Assembly: GCF_000308495.1 (NCBI RefSeq)
Contig: NZ_BAFU01000007.1
Coordinates: 28,661 to 92,660, forward strand
Reading direction: 5' to 3'
Length of the DNA stretch: 64,000 nucleotides
Source: Nocardia brevicatena NBRC 12119
Lineage (GTDB): Bacteria; Actinomycetota; Actinomycetes; Mycobacteriales; Mycobacteriaceae
Shown here: positions 17,148-24,942 of the stretch, in pieces
Position numbering within the stretch: the stretch's first letter is position 1
Layout of the letters: the number at the start of each line of letters is the position of its first letter
The notes under the pieces: generated by a model
The model's database searches: none
What the model saw: only the letters and a program-made list of their open reading frames with translations
Told to the model about the DNA's origin: nothing
Translations under genes and position numbers: made by a program

Positions 17148-17408
17148 GCTGTGCTCCTTCCCTTCCCGAGCGGGACCCGGTATCCGCTCCGGCCGCCGAC
17201 CGCTCGGGACAACCCTCCCGCCGAACGTCTTTCGGCACATCCGTCCACCGGCCTGTTCTCCGGTACGCCGCCACACGTACGACCGCGCGCCGATACCGAA
17301 CGGCTTCGCGCGGCCCTCGGCTCCGAAAAAGGCGGTGGCGCAGGGGCCGATCGACAACCGGATGAAGAAATACGCGTGGTGACGGATGGCCGGACGCCTT
17401 CGGCCGCA

Positions 17409-17414
17409 TAGGCT
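17409..17414 (+). promoter_or_regulatory. -10 hexamer TAGGCT of the sensor kinase
   Basis: The last T lies 8 nt before the in-frame GTG at 17422, which favours that start over the ATG at 17386 and predicts a leaderless mRNA. Confidence 0.55.
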
Positions 17415-17421
17415 GGTTCAG

Positions 17422-19065
17422 GTGCGGAAGCTCGGGATGTCTGGTCGAGACCTGGTCGGGTGGGACGTGGGACCGGCGGTGGCCGTCGCCCTGGTTCAGG
17501 TGGTCGGCGCGAGAGCGGCCAACCTGCAACAGACCGGCGTGCGATCGCTGGACCTGTTCGGATATCTGCTGCTGCTGGCCGGCCCGGTCGCGTTGCTGTT
17601 CCGGCGTTATCGGCCGCTGTCGGTTCTGCTGGTCGCCCTGGGCGTCTGTATCGCCTTCGTATTCCTCGACTACGGGTACGGACCGGTTTTCCTGTCGCTG
17701 ATCGTCGCGTTCCTCACCGCGGGGGTGCACGGTCCGCGCCGGTTCGGCTACCCGTTGATTCCGCTCGGTTATCTGCTGCTGGTGTGGCCTGTTCCGGCAC
17801 TGTTCGGCCGACCGGTCGGGGTGTGGCAGGCAATCGGGCTGATGGCGTGGTTGATGGTGTTGGTCGGGATGGCCGAGGGTATTCGGCAGCGGCGCGCGGT
17901 GCTGGAGGCGCGCAGGCAGCGGGCCGAGGCCGCCCGCCGGTCCGCCCAGGCGCAGCGTCGGCGTCGGGCCAGTGAAGAACGGTTGGCCATAGCCCGGGAG
18001 CTGCACGATGTGCTCGCGCACAGTCTTTCGCTGATCAATGTGCAGTCCTCGGTGGCCCTGGAACTGTTCCACACCAAACCGCAGCAGGCGGCGACGGCAC
18101 TGGCCGCGATCAAGTCCACGAGCAAGGACGCGCTCGTCGATGTGCACGCACTGTTGCAGGCCATCCGCTCGGGTGCGCCCGTGGACGGCACCGCCGATGC
18201 GGACGACGATCGGTCGTGGGAGACGGACGACCGCTCCGACCCGGCTTCGGAGCCCGCATCCGGCCGTGGCCGACTGTTCGGCAAACGTCCGTACCGGGAA
18301 GAGCGCTCGTCCCGGGATCGGTCCCGGCGGCGGGATACGGACGGGCACGCCGCGGACGCCGGGGACAACGGCCCTACCGGGCGCCGACTGGTCGCGGTAC
18401 CCGACCCCGTTCCCGGTCTCGCGCCCGGTCCCGCACGCGGCGGGGTGAACCGTCCCGCACCGGGTCCGGCTCCCCGCAGCCCTGCCCCCAGTATCGCCGA
18501 CCTGGACGAACTGCTGCGGCATTCCCGCACCGCGGGATTGTCCGTGCACACCAAGGTCCTGGGGGACGCTCGTCCTCTGCCCAGCGTTATCGATATGACG
18601 GCGGCCCGGATCATCCAGGAATCGCTGACCAATGTGCTCCGGCACGCGCCGGGCGTGGAAGCCACGGTGACCGTGCGCTATTCCACCGAATCGGTGGACC
18701 TCACCATCGACAACACCCGGCCCGCCGGAAAGTCGGAGCGTTCCGGTTCCGGCGGCAACGGCATCATCGGTATGCGTGAACGTGCGCACGCCCTCGGCGG
18801 CGCGCTCACCGCGGGTCCACGCCCCAGCGGCGGTTTCCGAGTGGCCGCCCGCCTGCCGAGCCGTCCGCTCGGTGTGATCGACACATCCGGTCCCACAGGC
18901 GGGGCGCCTGGCCGGGACACAGGCGAGGCGGGATCCGCGGCGGGCGGTGCGGAATCCACCGAGGGCGATACCAGGGGCGCCGACGGCGTGGACATGCTGT
19001 CGGCAGGGCACGACACCGGCGCCGTCCCCGCGGATACGGACCCCCGGGACGCCGAGGTGCGATGA
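17422..19065 (+). CDS. NarL-type sensor histidine kinase with a disordered insertion
   Basis: A 547-residue membrane sensor. Four or five hydrophobic helices (about 20-150) precede a basic coiled linker and the HisKA_3 dimerisation domain with the phospho-acceptor in ARELHDVLAHSLSL (His about 195). The HATPase domain carries the N-box QESLTNVLRHA and the G-box GNGIIGMRERA. Between them, residues about 251-356 form a charged, Pro/Gly/Asp/Arg-rich low-complexity insertion (DADDDRSWETDDRS, PGLAPGPARGG) not normal for the family. Another Gly/Ala/Asp-rich tail covers 478-547. The stop overlaps the response-regulator start (ATGA). A divergent ABC exporter gene pair is 240 bp away and may be its target. 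Confidence 0.88.
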   Translation: MRKLGMSGRDLVGWDVGPAVAVALVQVVGARAANLQQTGVRSLDLFGYLLLLAGPVALLFRRYRPLSVLLVALGVCIAFVFLDYGYGPVFLSLIVAFLTAGVHGPRRFGYPLIPLGYLLLVWPVPALFGRPVGVWQAIGLMAWLMVLVGMAEGIRQRRAVLEARRQRAEAARRSAQAQRRRRASEERLAIARELHDVLAHSLSLINVQSSVALELFHTKPQQAATALAAIKSTSKDALVDVHALLQAIRSGAPVDGTADADDDRSWETDDRSDPASEPASGRGRLFGKRPYREERSSRDRSRRRDTDGHAADAGDNGPTGRRLVAVPDPVPGLAPGPARGGVNRPAPGPAPRSPAPSIADLDELLRHSRTAGLSVHTKVLGDARPLPSVIDMTAARIIQESLTNVLRHAPGVEATVTVRYSTESVDLTIDNTRPAGKSERSGSGGNGIIGMRERAHALGGALTAGPRPSGGFRVAARLPSRPLGVIDTSGPTGGAPGRDTGEAGSAAGGAESTEGDTRGADGVDMLSAGHDTGAVPADTDPRDAEVR

Positions 19066-19736
19066 GTATCCGTGTCCTCGTCGCCGACGACCAGGCACTG
19101 GTCCGGGGCGGTTTCGTCGCCTTGCTCGACGCCCAACCCGATATCGAGGTGGTCGGCGAGGCCGACAACGGTGAACAGGCCATTCGGATGAGCCGGGCCC
19201 TGACACCCGATGTGGTCCTGATGGATATCCGAATGCCCGTCCTGGACGGGCTGGCCGCGACCCGCGCGATTGTCGACGACCCGGAATCGGCCCGGGTGAA
19301 AGTAGTGGTTCTGACCACCTTCGAACTGGACGAGTACGTATTCGAGGCCATGCGGGCCGGCGCCACCGGGTTTCTGGTCAAACACACCGAACCGGCCGAC
19401 CTGGTGCGCGCCGTCCGGGTGGTCGCGGCCGGTGACGCGCTGCTTTCCCCCGGCGTCACCCGCCGCCTCATCGCCGAATTCTCCGCTCGCGCCAAACCGC
19501 CGCCGCCCGGAGTGACACCGGCGGTGTTCGACGACCTCACCGACCGGGAACGGGAAGTGCTGACCCTGGTCGCCGAGGGGCTCACGAACACCGAGATCGG
19601 CGAACGGTTGTTCATGAGCCCGGCCACGGCACGTACCCATGTCAGCCGTATCCTCACCAAACTCGACGCGCGCGACCGTACCCAACTCGTCGTGATGGCG
19701 TACGAATCCGGTCTGGTCCGTCCCGGATGGCAATGA
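19062..19736 (+). CDS. NarL/LuxR-family response regulator
   Basis: A 224-residue two-domain regulator. The receiver domain has the acidic pair DD at 9-10, phospho-acceptor Asp55 (VVLMDIRMP), Thr85 and Lys107 (FLVKHT). A Pro-rich linker (KPPPPGVTP) leads to a GerE/LuxR helix-turn-helix (LTDREREVLTLVAEGLTNTEIGERLFMSPATARTHVSRI). The start overlaps the kinase stop. It is the cognate partner of the preceding sensor. The control target is not shown by the sequence, but the adjacent exporter is the best guess. Confidence 0.95.
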   Translation: MSIRVLVADDQALVRGGFVALLDAQPDIEVVGEADNGEQAIRMSRALTPDVVLMDIRMPVLDGLAATRAIVDDPESARVKVVVLTTFELDEYVFEAMRAGATGFLVKHTEPADLVRAVRVVAAGDALLSPGVTRRLIAEFSARAKPPPPGVTPAVFDDLTDREREVLTLVAEGLTNTEIGERLFMSPATARTHVSRILTKLDARDRTQLVVMAYESGLVRPGWQ

Positions 19737-19792
19737 CCCGGTCCCCAACGGCCGGTCATCCCACTTCGCCCTGAACGGCGCGGTATACGCGC

Positions 19793-19798
19793 TAGGCT
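19793..19798 (+). promoter_or_regulatory. -10 hexamer TAGGCT of the SRPBCC gene
   Basis: The last T lies 7 nt before the ATG at 19805, predicting a leaderless transcript. Confidence 0.6.
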
Positions 19799-19804
19799 TT
19801 CCCG

Positions 19805-20260
19805 ATGGTCGACCAGCAAGTGCGTATACCGGACCTGTCAGCACGGCCGTACGAGCTCACCGTGGAGCATGTCATGGCCGCTTCGGCATCGCTGTTATAT
19901 CTGGCATGGACACGGGGTTTCGATATCTGGTTCGCCGAACCGGACTCGGTACGGATGCGCCCTGAGGTGAATGAACCCTTCTATTTCGAGACCCTGCACG
20001 AGGGCGCCCGGCAGCCGCATTACGGCCGGTTCCTTCGCCTGGAACCGGACCGTCTGGTCGAGATGACGTGGGTGACCGGCGCGGGCGGTACCGAGGGAGC
20101 CGAGACCGTGGTGACGGTGCAGTTCATCAAACAGCCGCGCGGTATCCGGCTCCGCCTGCGCCACAGCGGTTTTGCGAGTGAACAGGCGCGGGACCGCCAT
20201 CGCGAGGCATGGCCCGCCGTGCTGGAGCGGCTCGATCGGCGTACGGCTGTGGCCGGCTGA
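19805..20260 (+). CDS. SRPBCC/AHSA1-domain protein
   Basis: A 151-residue START/Bet v1-like protein. It shows the AHSA1 pattern: an N-terminal strand then helix (YELTVEHVMAASASLLYLAWTRGFDIWFAEP), the FYFETLHEGARQPHYGRFLRLEPDRLVEMTWVTG strands, and a C-terminal helix (DRHREAWPAVLERLD). The ligand pocket is hydrophobic; function in this large family is mostly unknown. A leaderless promoter is predicted. The OsmC gene follows in the same direction 56 bp later. Confidence 0.8.
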   Translation: MVDQQVRIPDLSARPYELTVEHVMAASASLLYLAWTRGFDIWFAEPDSVRMRPEVNEPFYFETLHEGARQPHYGRFLRLEPDRLVEMTWVTGAGGTEGAETVVTVQFIKQPRGIRLRLRHSGFASEQARDRHREAWPAVLERLDRRTAVAG

Positions 20261-20316
20261 TCCGGACGAGTACGTTCATCGGTGAAGGCGAACACAACAT
20301 CTGCGAAAGGATCGTG

Positions 20317-20760
20317 ATGCCAACACGTACCGCGCGTACCGCATGGACCGGTGGCCTGCAGGACGGCTCCGGCCAAGTCGACCTGGCCAGTTCGGGGGTC
20401 GGCAAGTACGACGTGTCGTTCCCCAAGCGTACGGCCGACAACGCCGACGGCACGACCAGCCCGGAGGAGCTGATCGCCGCCGCCCATTCGTCCTGCTACG
20501 CCATGGCGCTGTCCGCCGAGATCGGCCGAGCGGGGGGCACCCCGCAGAGCCTCGACGTCACCGCCGCGGTGACGCTGGGCCCCGATCCGGCCGGGGGATT
20601 CCGGATCAGCGGTATCGACCTGACCGTTCGTGGCCGGGTCACCGGACTGGACGCCGACGGCTTCGCCGCCGCGGCCGAGGCCGCCAAGGCCGGCTGCCCG
20701 GTGAGCAAGGCGCTGGCCGGGGTGGACAACATCGGACTGGACGCCGCGCTCGAATCCTGA
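20317..20760 (+). CDS. OsmC/Ohr-family peroxiredoxin
   Basis: A 147-residue protein of the OsmC family, thiol peroxidases that reduce organic hydroperoxides. The two reactive Cys lie in HSSCYAMALS (about 56) and AGCPVSKAL (about 130), and the catalytic Arg/Glu environment TSPEELIAAAHSSC matches the OsmC subgroup. The ATG at 20317 is preceded by GAAAGGATC; upstream in-frame codons overlap the SRPBCC gene. A 17-bp terminator stem follows. Confidence 0.9.
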   Translation: MPTRTARTAWTGGLQDGSGQVDLASSGVGKYDVSFPKRTADNADGTTSPEELIAAAHSSCYAMALSAEIGRAGGTPQSLDVTAAVTLGPDPAGGFRISGIDLTVRGRVTGLDADGFAAAAEAAKAGCPVSKALAGVDNIGLDAALES

Positions 20761-20763
20761 ACT

Positions 20764-20801
20764 GTTGTCCGGGCTCTCGCGCCGGCGAGAGCCCGGACAA
20801 C
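20764..20801. terminator. Strong bidirectional terminator stem
   Basis: GTTGTCCGGGCTCTCGC (20764-20780) and its exact complement (20785-20801) form a 17-bp stem with a GCCG loop. It lies between the convergent osmC-like and cbtA genes. Confidence 0.85.
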
Positions 20802-20819
20802 GAGCCGCGGCTTCGGAGA

Positions 20820-21602
20820 TCAGGCCGTGGTGGCGGGTTCGTGAACCGGGGTCCGGCTGCGAGCGGCCCATTCGGTGAGTCCGGCATAGACCAGGCCGAG
20901 AGCGGCCCACAATGTCGTCGACACCGACAACGATGCGACGCGGAACTGCCACAGCAAAGTCGCCGGGAAATCGTCGCCCACTTCGTTCACCCCGGGTAGC
21001 AGGATGTAGCCGAGCGCGGTGACCAGGACGAATATCGCCATCGCCGCGATCAGGCGCACGGTTTCCGACTGCACGGACAGCAGTTTCCACACCCACACCC
21101 CGGCTCCGACGGCCACCAGACCCAGGAGTACGGCGGCCACCCACAGCAGTGTCCGGTCGTTGATGGTCTCCGGATCGCCGACGGCCGGGGGGTTCGCCGG
21201 GTATTTGAAGAACGGCACCGCGACGATGGCGGCCCAGCCACCGATACCGAGCACGAGCGCCAGGCGGTTACCCGGCAAGGTGGTGTGGCGGCGGGCGATA
21301 TGCGCGACCGCGGCGAAGATCGCCCCCAGCGCCATCCCGGCCAGACCTGTCGCCAGGAACTGGCCGACCTTCTGACCGGTGCGGCCGACCAGAGGTTCTT
21401 CCTCGCCGCCGTGGGTGTGCCCGGCGTGCGATTCGGCAACGGCGCCGTGACTGTGGCCGCCCGCGGATTCCTCGATGGCGATCGCGGCGTCCACCTTCGG
21501 TTCGCCCACGAAATAGCCGACCGTACCGGCCAGCAGCCCCGCCAGAAAACCGGCGAGCAAACCGCGAAGCAGCAAAGAAGTGAGCGATCCGATCAATGGC
21601 AC
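20820..21602 (-). CDS. cbtA: CbtA family cobalt transporter
   Basis: A 260-residue membrane protein with about six helices. A His-rich loop after helix 1 (GGHSHGAVAESHAGHTHGG, about residues 44-62) is the expected metal-capture segment of CbtA. The GTG at 21602 (VPLIGSLTSLLLRG) overlaps the end of cbtB by 10 bases, which fits a coupled pair; longer in-frame extensions would run through cbtB in another frame and are discarded. Upstream lies a cobalamin riboswitch, so the transporter should be made when B12 is scarce. The cobalt function is inferred for the family from riboswitch association. Confidence 0.88.
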   Translation of the reverse strand: MPLIGSLTSLLLRGLLAGFLAGLLAGTVGYFVGEPKVDAAIAIEESAGGHSHGAVAESHAGHTHGGEEEPLVGRTGQKVGQFLATGLAGMALGAIFAAVAHIARRHTTLPGNRLALVLGIGGWAAIVAVPFFKYPANPPAVGDPETINDRTLLWVAAVLLGLVAVGAGVWVWKLLSVQSETVRLIAAMAIFVLVTALGYILLPGVNEVGDDFPATLLWQFRVASLSVSTTLWAALGLVYAGLTEWAARSRTPVHEPATTA

Positions 21603-21802
21603 GGAAGCCCCAGCAGATGCCGTCCGTCGTGCATCAGCTCGTGCAGGTACATACCACTGCGGGAGACGGCGCCCTGATCGAACCCGACCAGGTACAGCGT
21701 GAGCAATGCCAACAAGACGACACCGACCGTGACCAGGACGGTCACCAGGGAATCCGTAACGGGAGCGGGAAGCGCTCGGCTCTGGGGGTGTGCGATGGTC
21801 AT
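21593..21802 (-). CDS. cbtB: CbtB, small cobalt transporter subunit
   Basis: A 69-residue single-helix protein: one hydrophobic segment (about 19-43) followed by the conserved C-terminal GVSRSG-like and His-rich end (MYLHELMHDGRHLLGLPCH). These His and the terminal Cys-His probably bind the metal. The ATG follows GAGGAGG. It is the first gene after the cobalamin riboswitch and overlaps cbtA. Confidence 0.88.
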   Translation of the reverse strand: MTIAHPQSRALPAPVTDSLVTVLVTVGVVLLALLTLYLVGFDQGAVSRSGMYLHELMHDGRHLLGLPCH

Positions 21803-21814
21803 AATCCGGTCCTC

Positions 21815-21945
21815 CTCGGAACACGCGTCCTGTCGAGTCCATGCGAGGGTGCCGGTGTCTGGCTATCCGACACCCCGATCGGGTGACTGGAATACAGTGG
21901 CGCGACCGCTCCGGAGTCTCACCGGATTACCGCATCACCTTCGCG
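21815..21945 (-). ncRNA. Cobalamin (B12) riboswitch
   Basis: On the minus strand the leader of cbtBA contains the cobalamin-riboswitch core: GGTAATCCGGTGAGACTCCGG, then AGCGGTCGCGCCACTGT, and the B12-box-like AGCCAGACACCGGCACC about 30 nt further on. The region ends roughly 15-20 nt before the cbtB ribosome-binding site, so ligand binding could block translation or extend a terminator. Boundaries are approximate. Confidence 0.85.
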
Positions 21946-22054
21946 TTTGTCCTTCGAACTGTGACACCCGCGCCCGGTAACAGTCAATACGCACCCGCCT
22001 TCGACCCGGCGCGGCACATGCGGCGGACACTGTGGCCGGCGCACGACCCGGCGG

Positions 22055-22369
22055 TCAGGAAGCGGACTTGCCCGCGACGTCCAGAACGACTTCGAACTCC
22101 AGCAGCGAGGCCCCGGTGGCGACCGGCTTGTTCTGCTGTCCGGCGTGGGCTTCCTTGGCCGGCCCGTCCCGCCACGCGGCGAACGATTCCTCCGAATCCC
22201 ACTGTGTGACCACGAAATACCGGTTCTCACCGGCCACCGGGCGCAGCAGCTGGAAACCGAGGAAACCGGGGGAGTTCTCCACGGCGTGTGCGCGGTGGGC
22301 GAACCGCTTCTCGAGTTCCGGTCCCGCGCCCTCGGGGACCTCGATCGCATTGATCTTCACAACGGTCAT
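22055..22369 (-). CDS. mhuD: Haem-degrading monooxygenase MhuD
   Basis: MhuD cleaves haem to mycobilin isomers and releases iron without CO. The 104-residue ABM-fold protein keeps the key residues of the M. tuberculosis enzyme at identical positions: Asn7, Trp66 and the haem-ligand His75. Most of the chain is near-identical to what I recall of Rv3592 (KINAIEVPEGAGPELEKRFAHRAHAVENSPGFLGFQLLRPV). A TAAGCT hexamer 7 nt before the ATG predicts a leaderless mRNA. Position beside the Rv3591c-like hydrolase matches mycobacterial synteny. Confidence 0.95.
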   Translation of the reverse strand: MTVVKINAIEVPEGAGPELEKRFAHRAHAVENSPGFLGFQLLRPVAGENRYFVVTQWDSEESFAAWRDGPAKEAHAGQQNKPVATGASLLEFEVVLDVAGKSAS

Positions 22370-22375
22370 ACCCCG

Positions 22376-22381
22376 AGCTTA
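22376..22381 (-). promoter_or_regulatory. -10 hexamer TAAGCT of mhuD
   Basis: The last T of the hexamer lies 7 nt before the ATG at 22369, so the transcript is probably leaderless. Confidence 0.6.
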
Positions 22382-22389
22382 GGGCTCTG

Positions 22390-22826
22390 TCTGATTGCGC
22401 CGCCAGAGGCGGCCCGGGGTTGCTGTGTCCGATTGCGCCGCCTGGCGGCGGCGCGGGGTTGCGGCCCTGGCGGGTCTCGCGTTTCAGCGCCCGAGACTCG
22501 TGCCTTCGGCACATGCGCTTCGGGCGCTGAAACGCGAGACGGGCCGCAACCCTTTGTGGTTTCGTGACCTTGGGTTTTTTCTTCTGGGTGTCGCCGTTGC
22601 GTGATGTCGCTGCGGTCCGTCCACGCCCGGGGCCGGCTGTGTTGGGCGAGTCACGTTCAACGGTGCTGTCGGGGTTCTCATGGCTCGGGCTTTCCTCTCT
22701 GCGTGAATTCGTCGGTGCGAATCGCTTCGGTCGGGACGGGCCCGCTCGTCGGGTGAGCTGATCCGTGAAGGTGTCGTTGGCGCCGGCTGGGGGGTGGGCC
22801 GAGGATTTGTGGGCTTTGTGCGGTAA
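22390..22826. repeat. Gene-free region with dispersed module copy 2
   Basis: No supported gene. It holds a tandem of two related segments starting GATTGCGCCGCC (about 22393 and 22430), then the 97-bp palindrome, then about 270 bases related to copy 1. The block at about 22660-22745 matches 2500-2570 in the same orientation and 905-990 inverted. It separates the divergent mhuD and hydrolase genes. Confidence 0.55.
22456..22552. repeat. 97-bp nested palindromic repeat, copy 2
   Basis: Same element as 2292-2388 with a single C/T difference, in the same orientation. Outer arms are at 22456-22467 and 22541-22552; inner 19-bp arms are at 22476-22494 and 22520-22538. Near-identity over a non-coding stretch implies recent spread or strong selection on structure. 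Confidence 0.85.
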
Positions 22827-22832
22827 TAGACT
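22827..22832 (+). promoter_or_regulatory. -10 hexamer TAGACT of the hydrolase gene
   Basis: The last T is 7 nt before the GTG at 22839. The hexamer and spacing are identical to those of the Cys leader peptide, which also lies just after a copy of the dispersed module. Confidence 0.65.
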
Positions 22833-22838
22833 CGGTCC

Positions 22839-23627
22839 GTGTTGCACGACGAAGGTGGGGTGGGTGCCCCCATTCTGTTGTTGCACGGTCTGATGGGGAG
22901 TTCGCGCACGTGGGGGGATCACCTGGACTGGTTGCGCGGGTACGGGCATGTCCACACCTTCGACGCCGCCGGGCACGGCCGCCCGGCTCCCGACGAACTC
23001 ACCACCGAGGCCTTCGTGGCGGATCTGGCCGCCGCCACCGCGGAGCTGGCCGCACCGATGACGGTGGTCGGCCATTCCATGGGCGGTCTGCACGGCTGGG
23101 TTTTCGCCGCCCGTCACCCCGACCGGGTCCGGGCCCTGGTTGTCGAGGACATGGCCCCGGATTTCACCGGCCGCACCGCCGCGAACTGGGCCGCCGTGAT
23201 CGAGGCCTGGCCGCAGCCGTTCCCCGACGCCGACACGGTGCTGGACTTCTTCGGCCCGGTGGCGGGCCGGTATTTCCTGAACTCCTTCGCGCACGGCCCC
23301 GACGGCTACCGTCTGCACGGTTCGATTGCGACCTTCCGCGATATCTCCGAGGAATGGGGCGGTCGCGACTTCTGGTCCGAATGGCGGGCGGTGCGTGCGC
23401 CCACCCTGCTCATCGAGGGGGAGCACACCATCACTCCGCCGGGCCAGATGCGCCTCATGGTCGAGCGGAATCCGTGCGCCGAACATGTCCTCATTCATGA
23501 CGCGGGACATCTGGTGCACGACGATCGGCCCGCGCGTTACCGCGCGGAGGTCGAGCGTTTTCTGACCCGGGTGCTGCCGAAGCGCGAAGCGCCGATCCCG
23601 ACGCTCGAGGGATACGGTCGGGAGTGA
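22839..23627 (+). CDS. Alpha/beta-fold hydrolase
   Basis: A 262-residue alpha/beta hydrolase, the positional homologue of mycobacterial Rv3591c. The oxyanion HG is in ILLLHGLMGS, the nucleophile Ser in GHSMGG (about 85), the acid is probably the Asp/Glu after LLIEGEH, and the His lies in HDAGHLVHDD (about 226). The substrate is unknown. The GTG start is supported by a leaderless promoter with TAGACT at 22827. Confidence 0.9.
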   Translation: MLHDEGGVGAPILLLHGLMGSSRTWGDHLDWLRGYGHVHTFDAAGHGRPAPDELTTEAFVADLAAATAELAAPMTVVGHSMGGLHGWVFAARHPDRVRALVVEDMAPDFTGRTAANWAAVIEAWPQPFPDADTVLDFFGPVAGRYFLNSFAHGPDGYRLHGSIATFRDISEEWGGRDFWSEWRAVRAPTLLIEGEHTITPPGQMRLMVERNPCAEHVLIHDAGHLVHDDRPARYRAEVERFLTRVLPKREAPIPTLEGYGRE

Positions 23628-23849
23628 GTCCGTCGACGGCCTGGCCAGGACCGTAGGAGAAGTGAGATCACGCTCGAGGCAGGCTGCATGCGCGGTGGCC
23701 CGACAGCAAATGCGCGGTCCGGGGGATGTGGCCGGGTGCGGCTCGTCGACAACCCGCGTGTGATCGGAGCCGAGACGGGCGTTACGCCAGGTGAGTGCTG
23801 CCGGCCCGTGACTGCGTCGCGGGCCGCCCCCGGGTGGGGTCGGGCGGGT

Positions 23850-24767
23850 TCACGCCTGGCCGGCCTCTCCTGCCAGGGCGAACAGGCCGTCCTCGGTCTG
23901 CTCCACGAGACCGTCCACCAGCAGCGAATCCAGTGCCCGGTCACGCTGGCCGGGGTCGCGCGTCCAGGCCAGGTCCAGGCGCACCCGTTCCACCGGTCCG
24001 GAGGCCGCGCGCAGTACGTCCAGGAGGCGGCCGCGGGCCTGGCGGTCGGTGCCGTCGTATTTCTGGGTGCGGCGGACCGACTGCCCGGCCGGACGGCCCG
24101 CCGTCACCCAGGCGCAGCGGGGTAGCGGGCAGCGGTCGCAGCCGGGGGTGCGGGCGGTGCACACCGTGGCACCGAGTTCCATGAGCGCGGCCGAGAACAC
24201 CGCCGCCCGATCGACCTGCGGAGGCAGCAGGGCCTCGGTTTCCCGCAGGTCGCGGGCGGATGGATTGCCCGCCTCGGCTCGTCCGTGTACCGCGCGGGCG
24301 ACCACCCGACGGACATTGGTGTCCACCACCGGCACCCGCCGACCGTAGGCGAAACAGGCGACGGCTCGAGCGGTGTAGGCGCCGATACCGGGGAGGCCGA
24401 GCAGAATCTCCACCTCGGCGGGCACCTCGTCGCCGTGCTCGGTGGCCAGCACCTGAGCACATTCGTGCAGTCGCAGCGCGCGGCGCGGATAGCCCAGCTT
24501 CCCCCAGGCGCGCAGCACCTCACCCGGCGTGGACGCGGCCATGGCCGACGGCACCGGCCAGCGTGCCACCCATTCCCGCCAGACCGGTTCCACTCGGGCG
24601 ACCGGGGTCTGCTGCAGCATGATCTCGCTCATCAGGATCTGCCAGGCGCTCACTCCGGGGCGTCGCCAGGGCAGATCGCGGGCGGTGCGCCGATACCAGT
24701 CCACCAGTATGTCCACGTCCACGGCGGCCTCGGTCCCCGCGATCTCCTCGGTCTCTGTATGACTCAT
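23850..24767 (-). CDS. mutY: A/G-specific adenine glycosylase
   Basis: MutY removes adenine mispaired with 8-oxoguanine. The 305-residue protein has the catalytic region PWRRPGVSAWQILMSEIMLQQT, the helix-hairpin-helix LLGLPGIGAYTARAV (about 125) with catalytic Asp in VPVVDTNVRRV, and a Cys cluster VCTARTPGCDRCPLPRC. The spacing is C-x6-C-x2-C-x4-C, whereas the usual iron-sulfur motif ends in x5. The C-terminal NUDIX-like 8-oxoG domain of long MutY proteins is replaced by about 80 residues. The ATG at 24767 has a GGGAGAAACAGG upstream. mutY beside the carbonic anhydrase gene matches mycobacteria. Confidence 0.94.
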   Translation of the reverse strand: MSHTETEEIAGTEAAVDVDILVDWYRRTARDLPWRRPGVSAWQILMSEIMLQQTPVARVEPVWREWVARWPVPSAMAASTPGEVLRAWGKLGYPRRALRLHECAQVLATEHGDEVPAEVEILLGLPGIGAYTARAVACFAYGRRVPVVDTNVRRVVARAVHGRAEAGNPSARDLRETEALLPPQVDRAAVFSAALMELGATVCTARTPGCDRCPLPRCAWVTAGRPAGQSVRRTQKYDGTDRQARGRLLDVLRAASGPVERVRLDLAWTRDPGQRDRALDSLLVDGLVEQTEDGLFALAGEAGQA

Positions 24768-24942
24768 CCTGTTTCTCCCGCGCCTTGCCTTGCCCATCGT
24801 CGTCGCTCGCGGTGCGACCATGTGTCCCGCTTGCGTGCCGTTCGCCCTCACCATTTCGATATCGCCGATGCCGGGCGGTATTTGCCGCGCCGTAACAACG
24901 CCGACGCGGGGGCCCGGCAGGGATACGTGCAAAATGGACACT

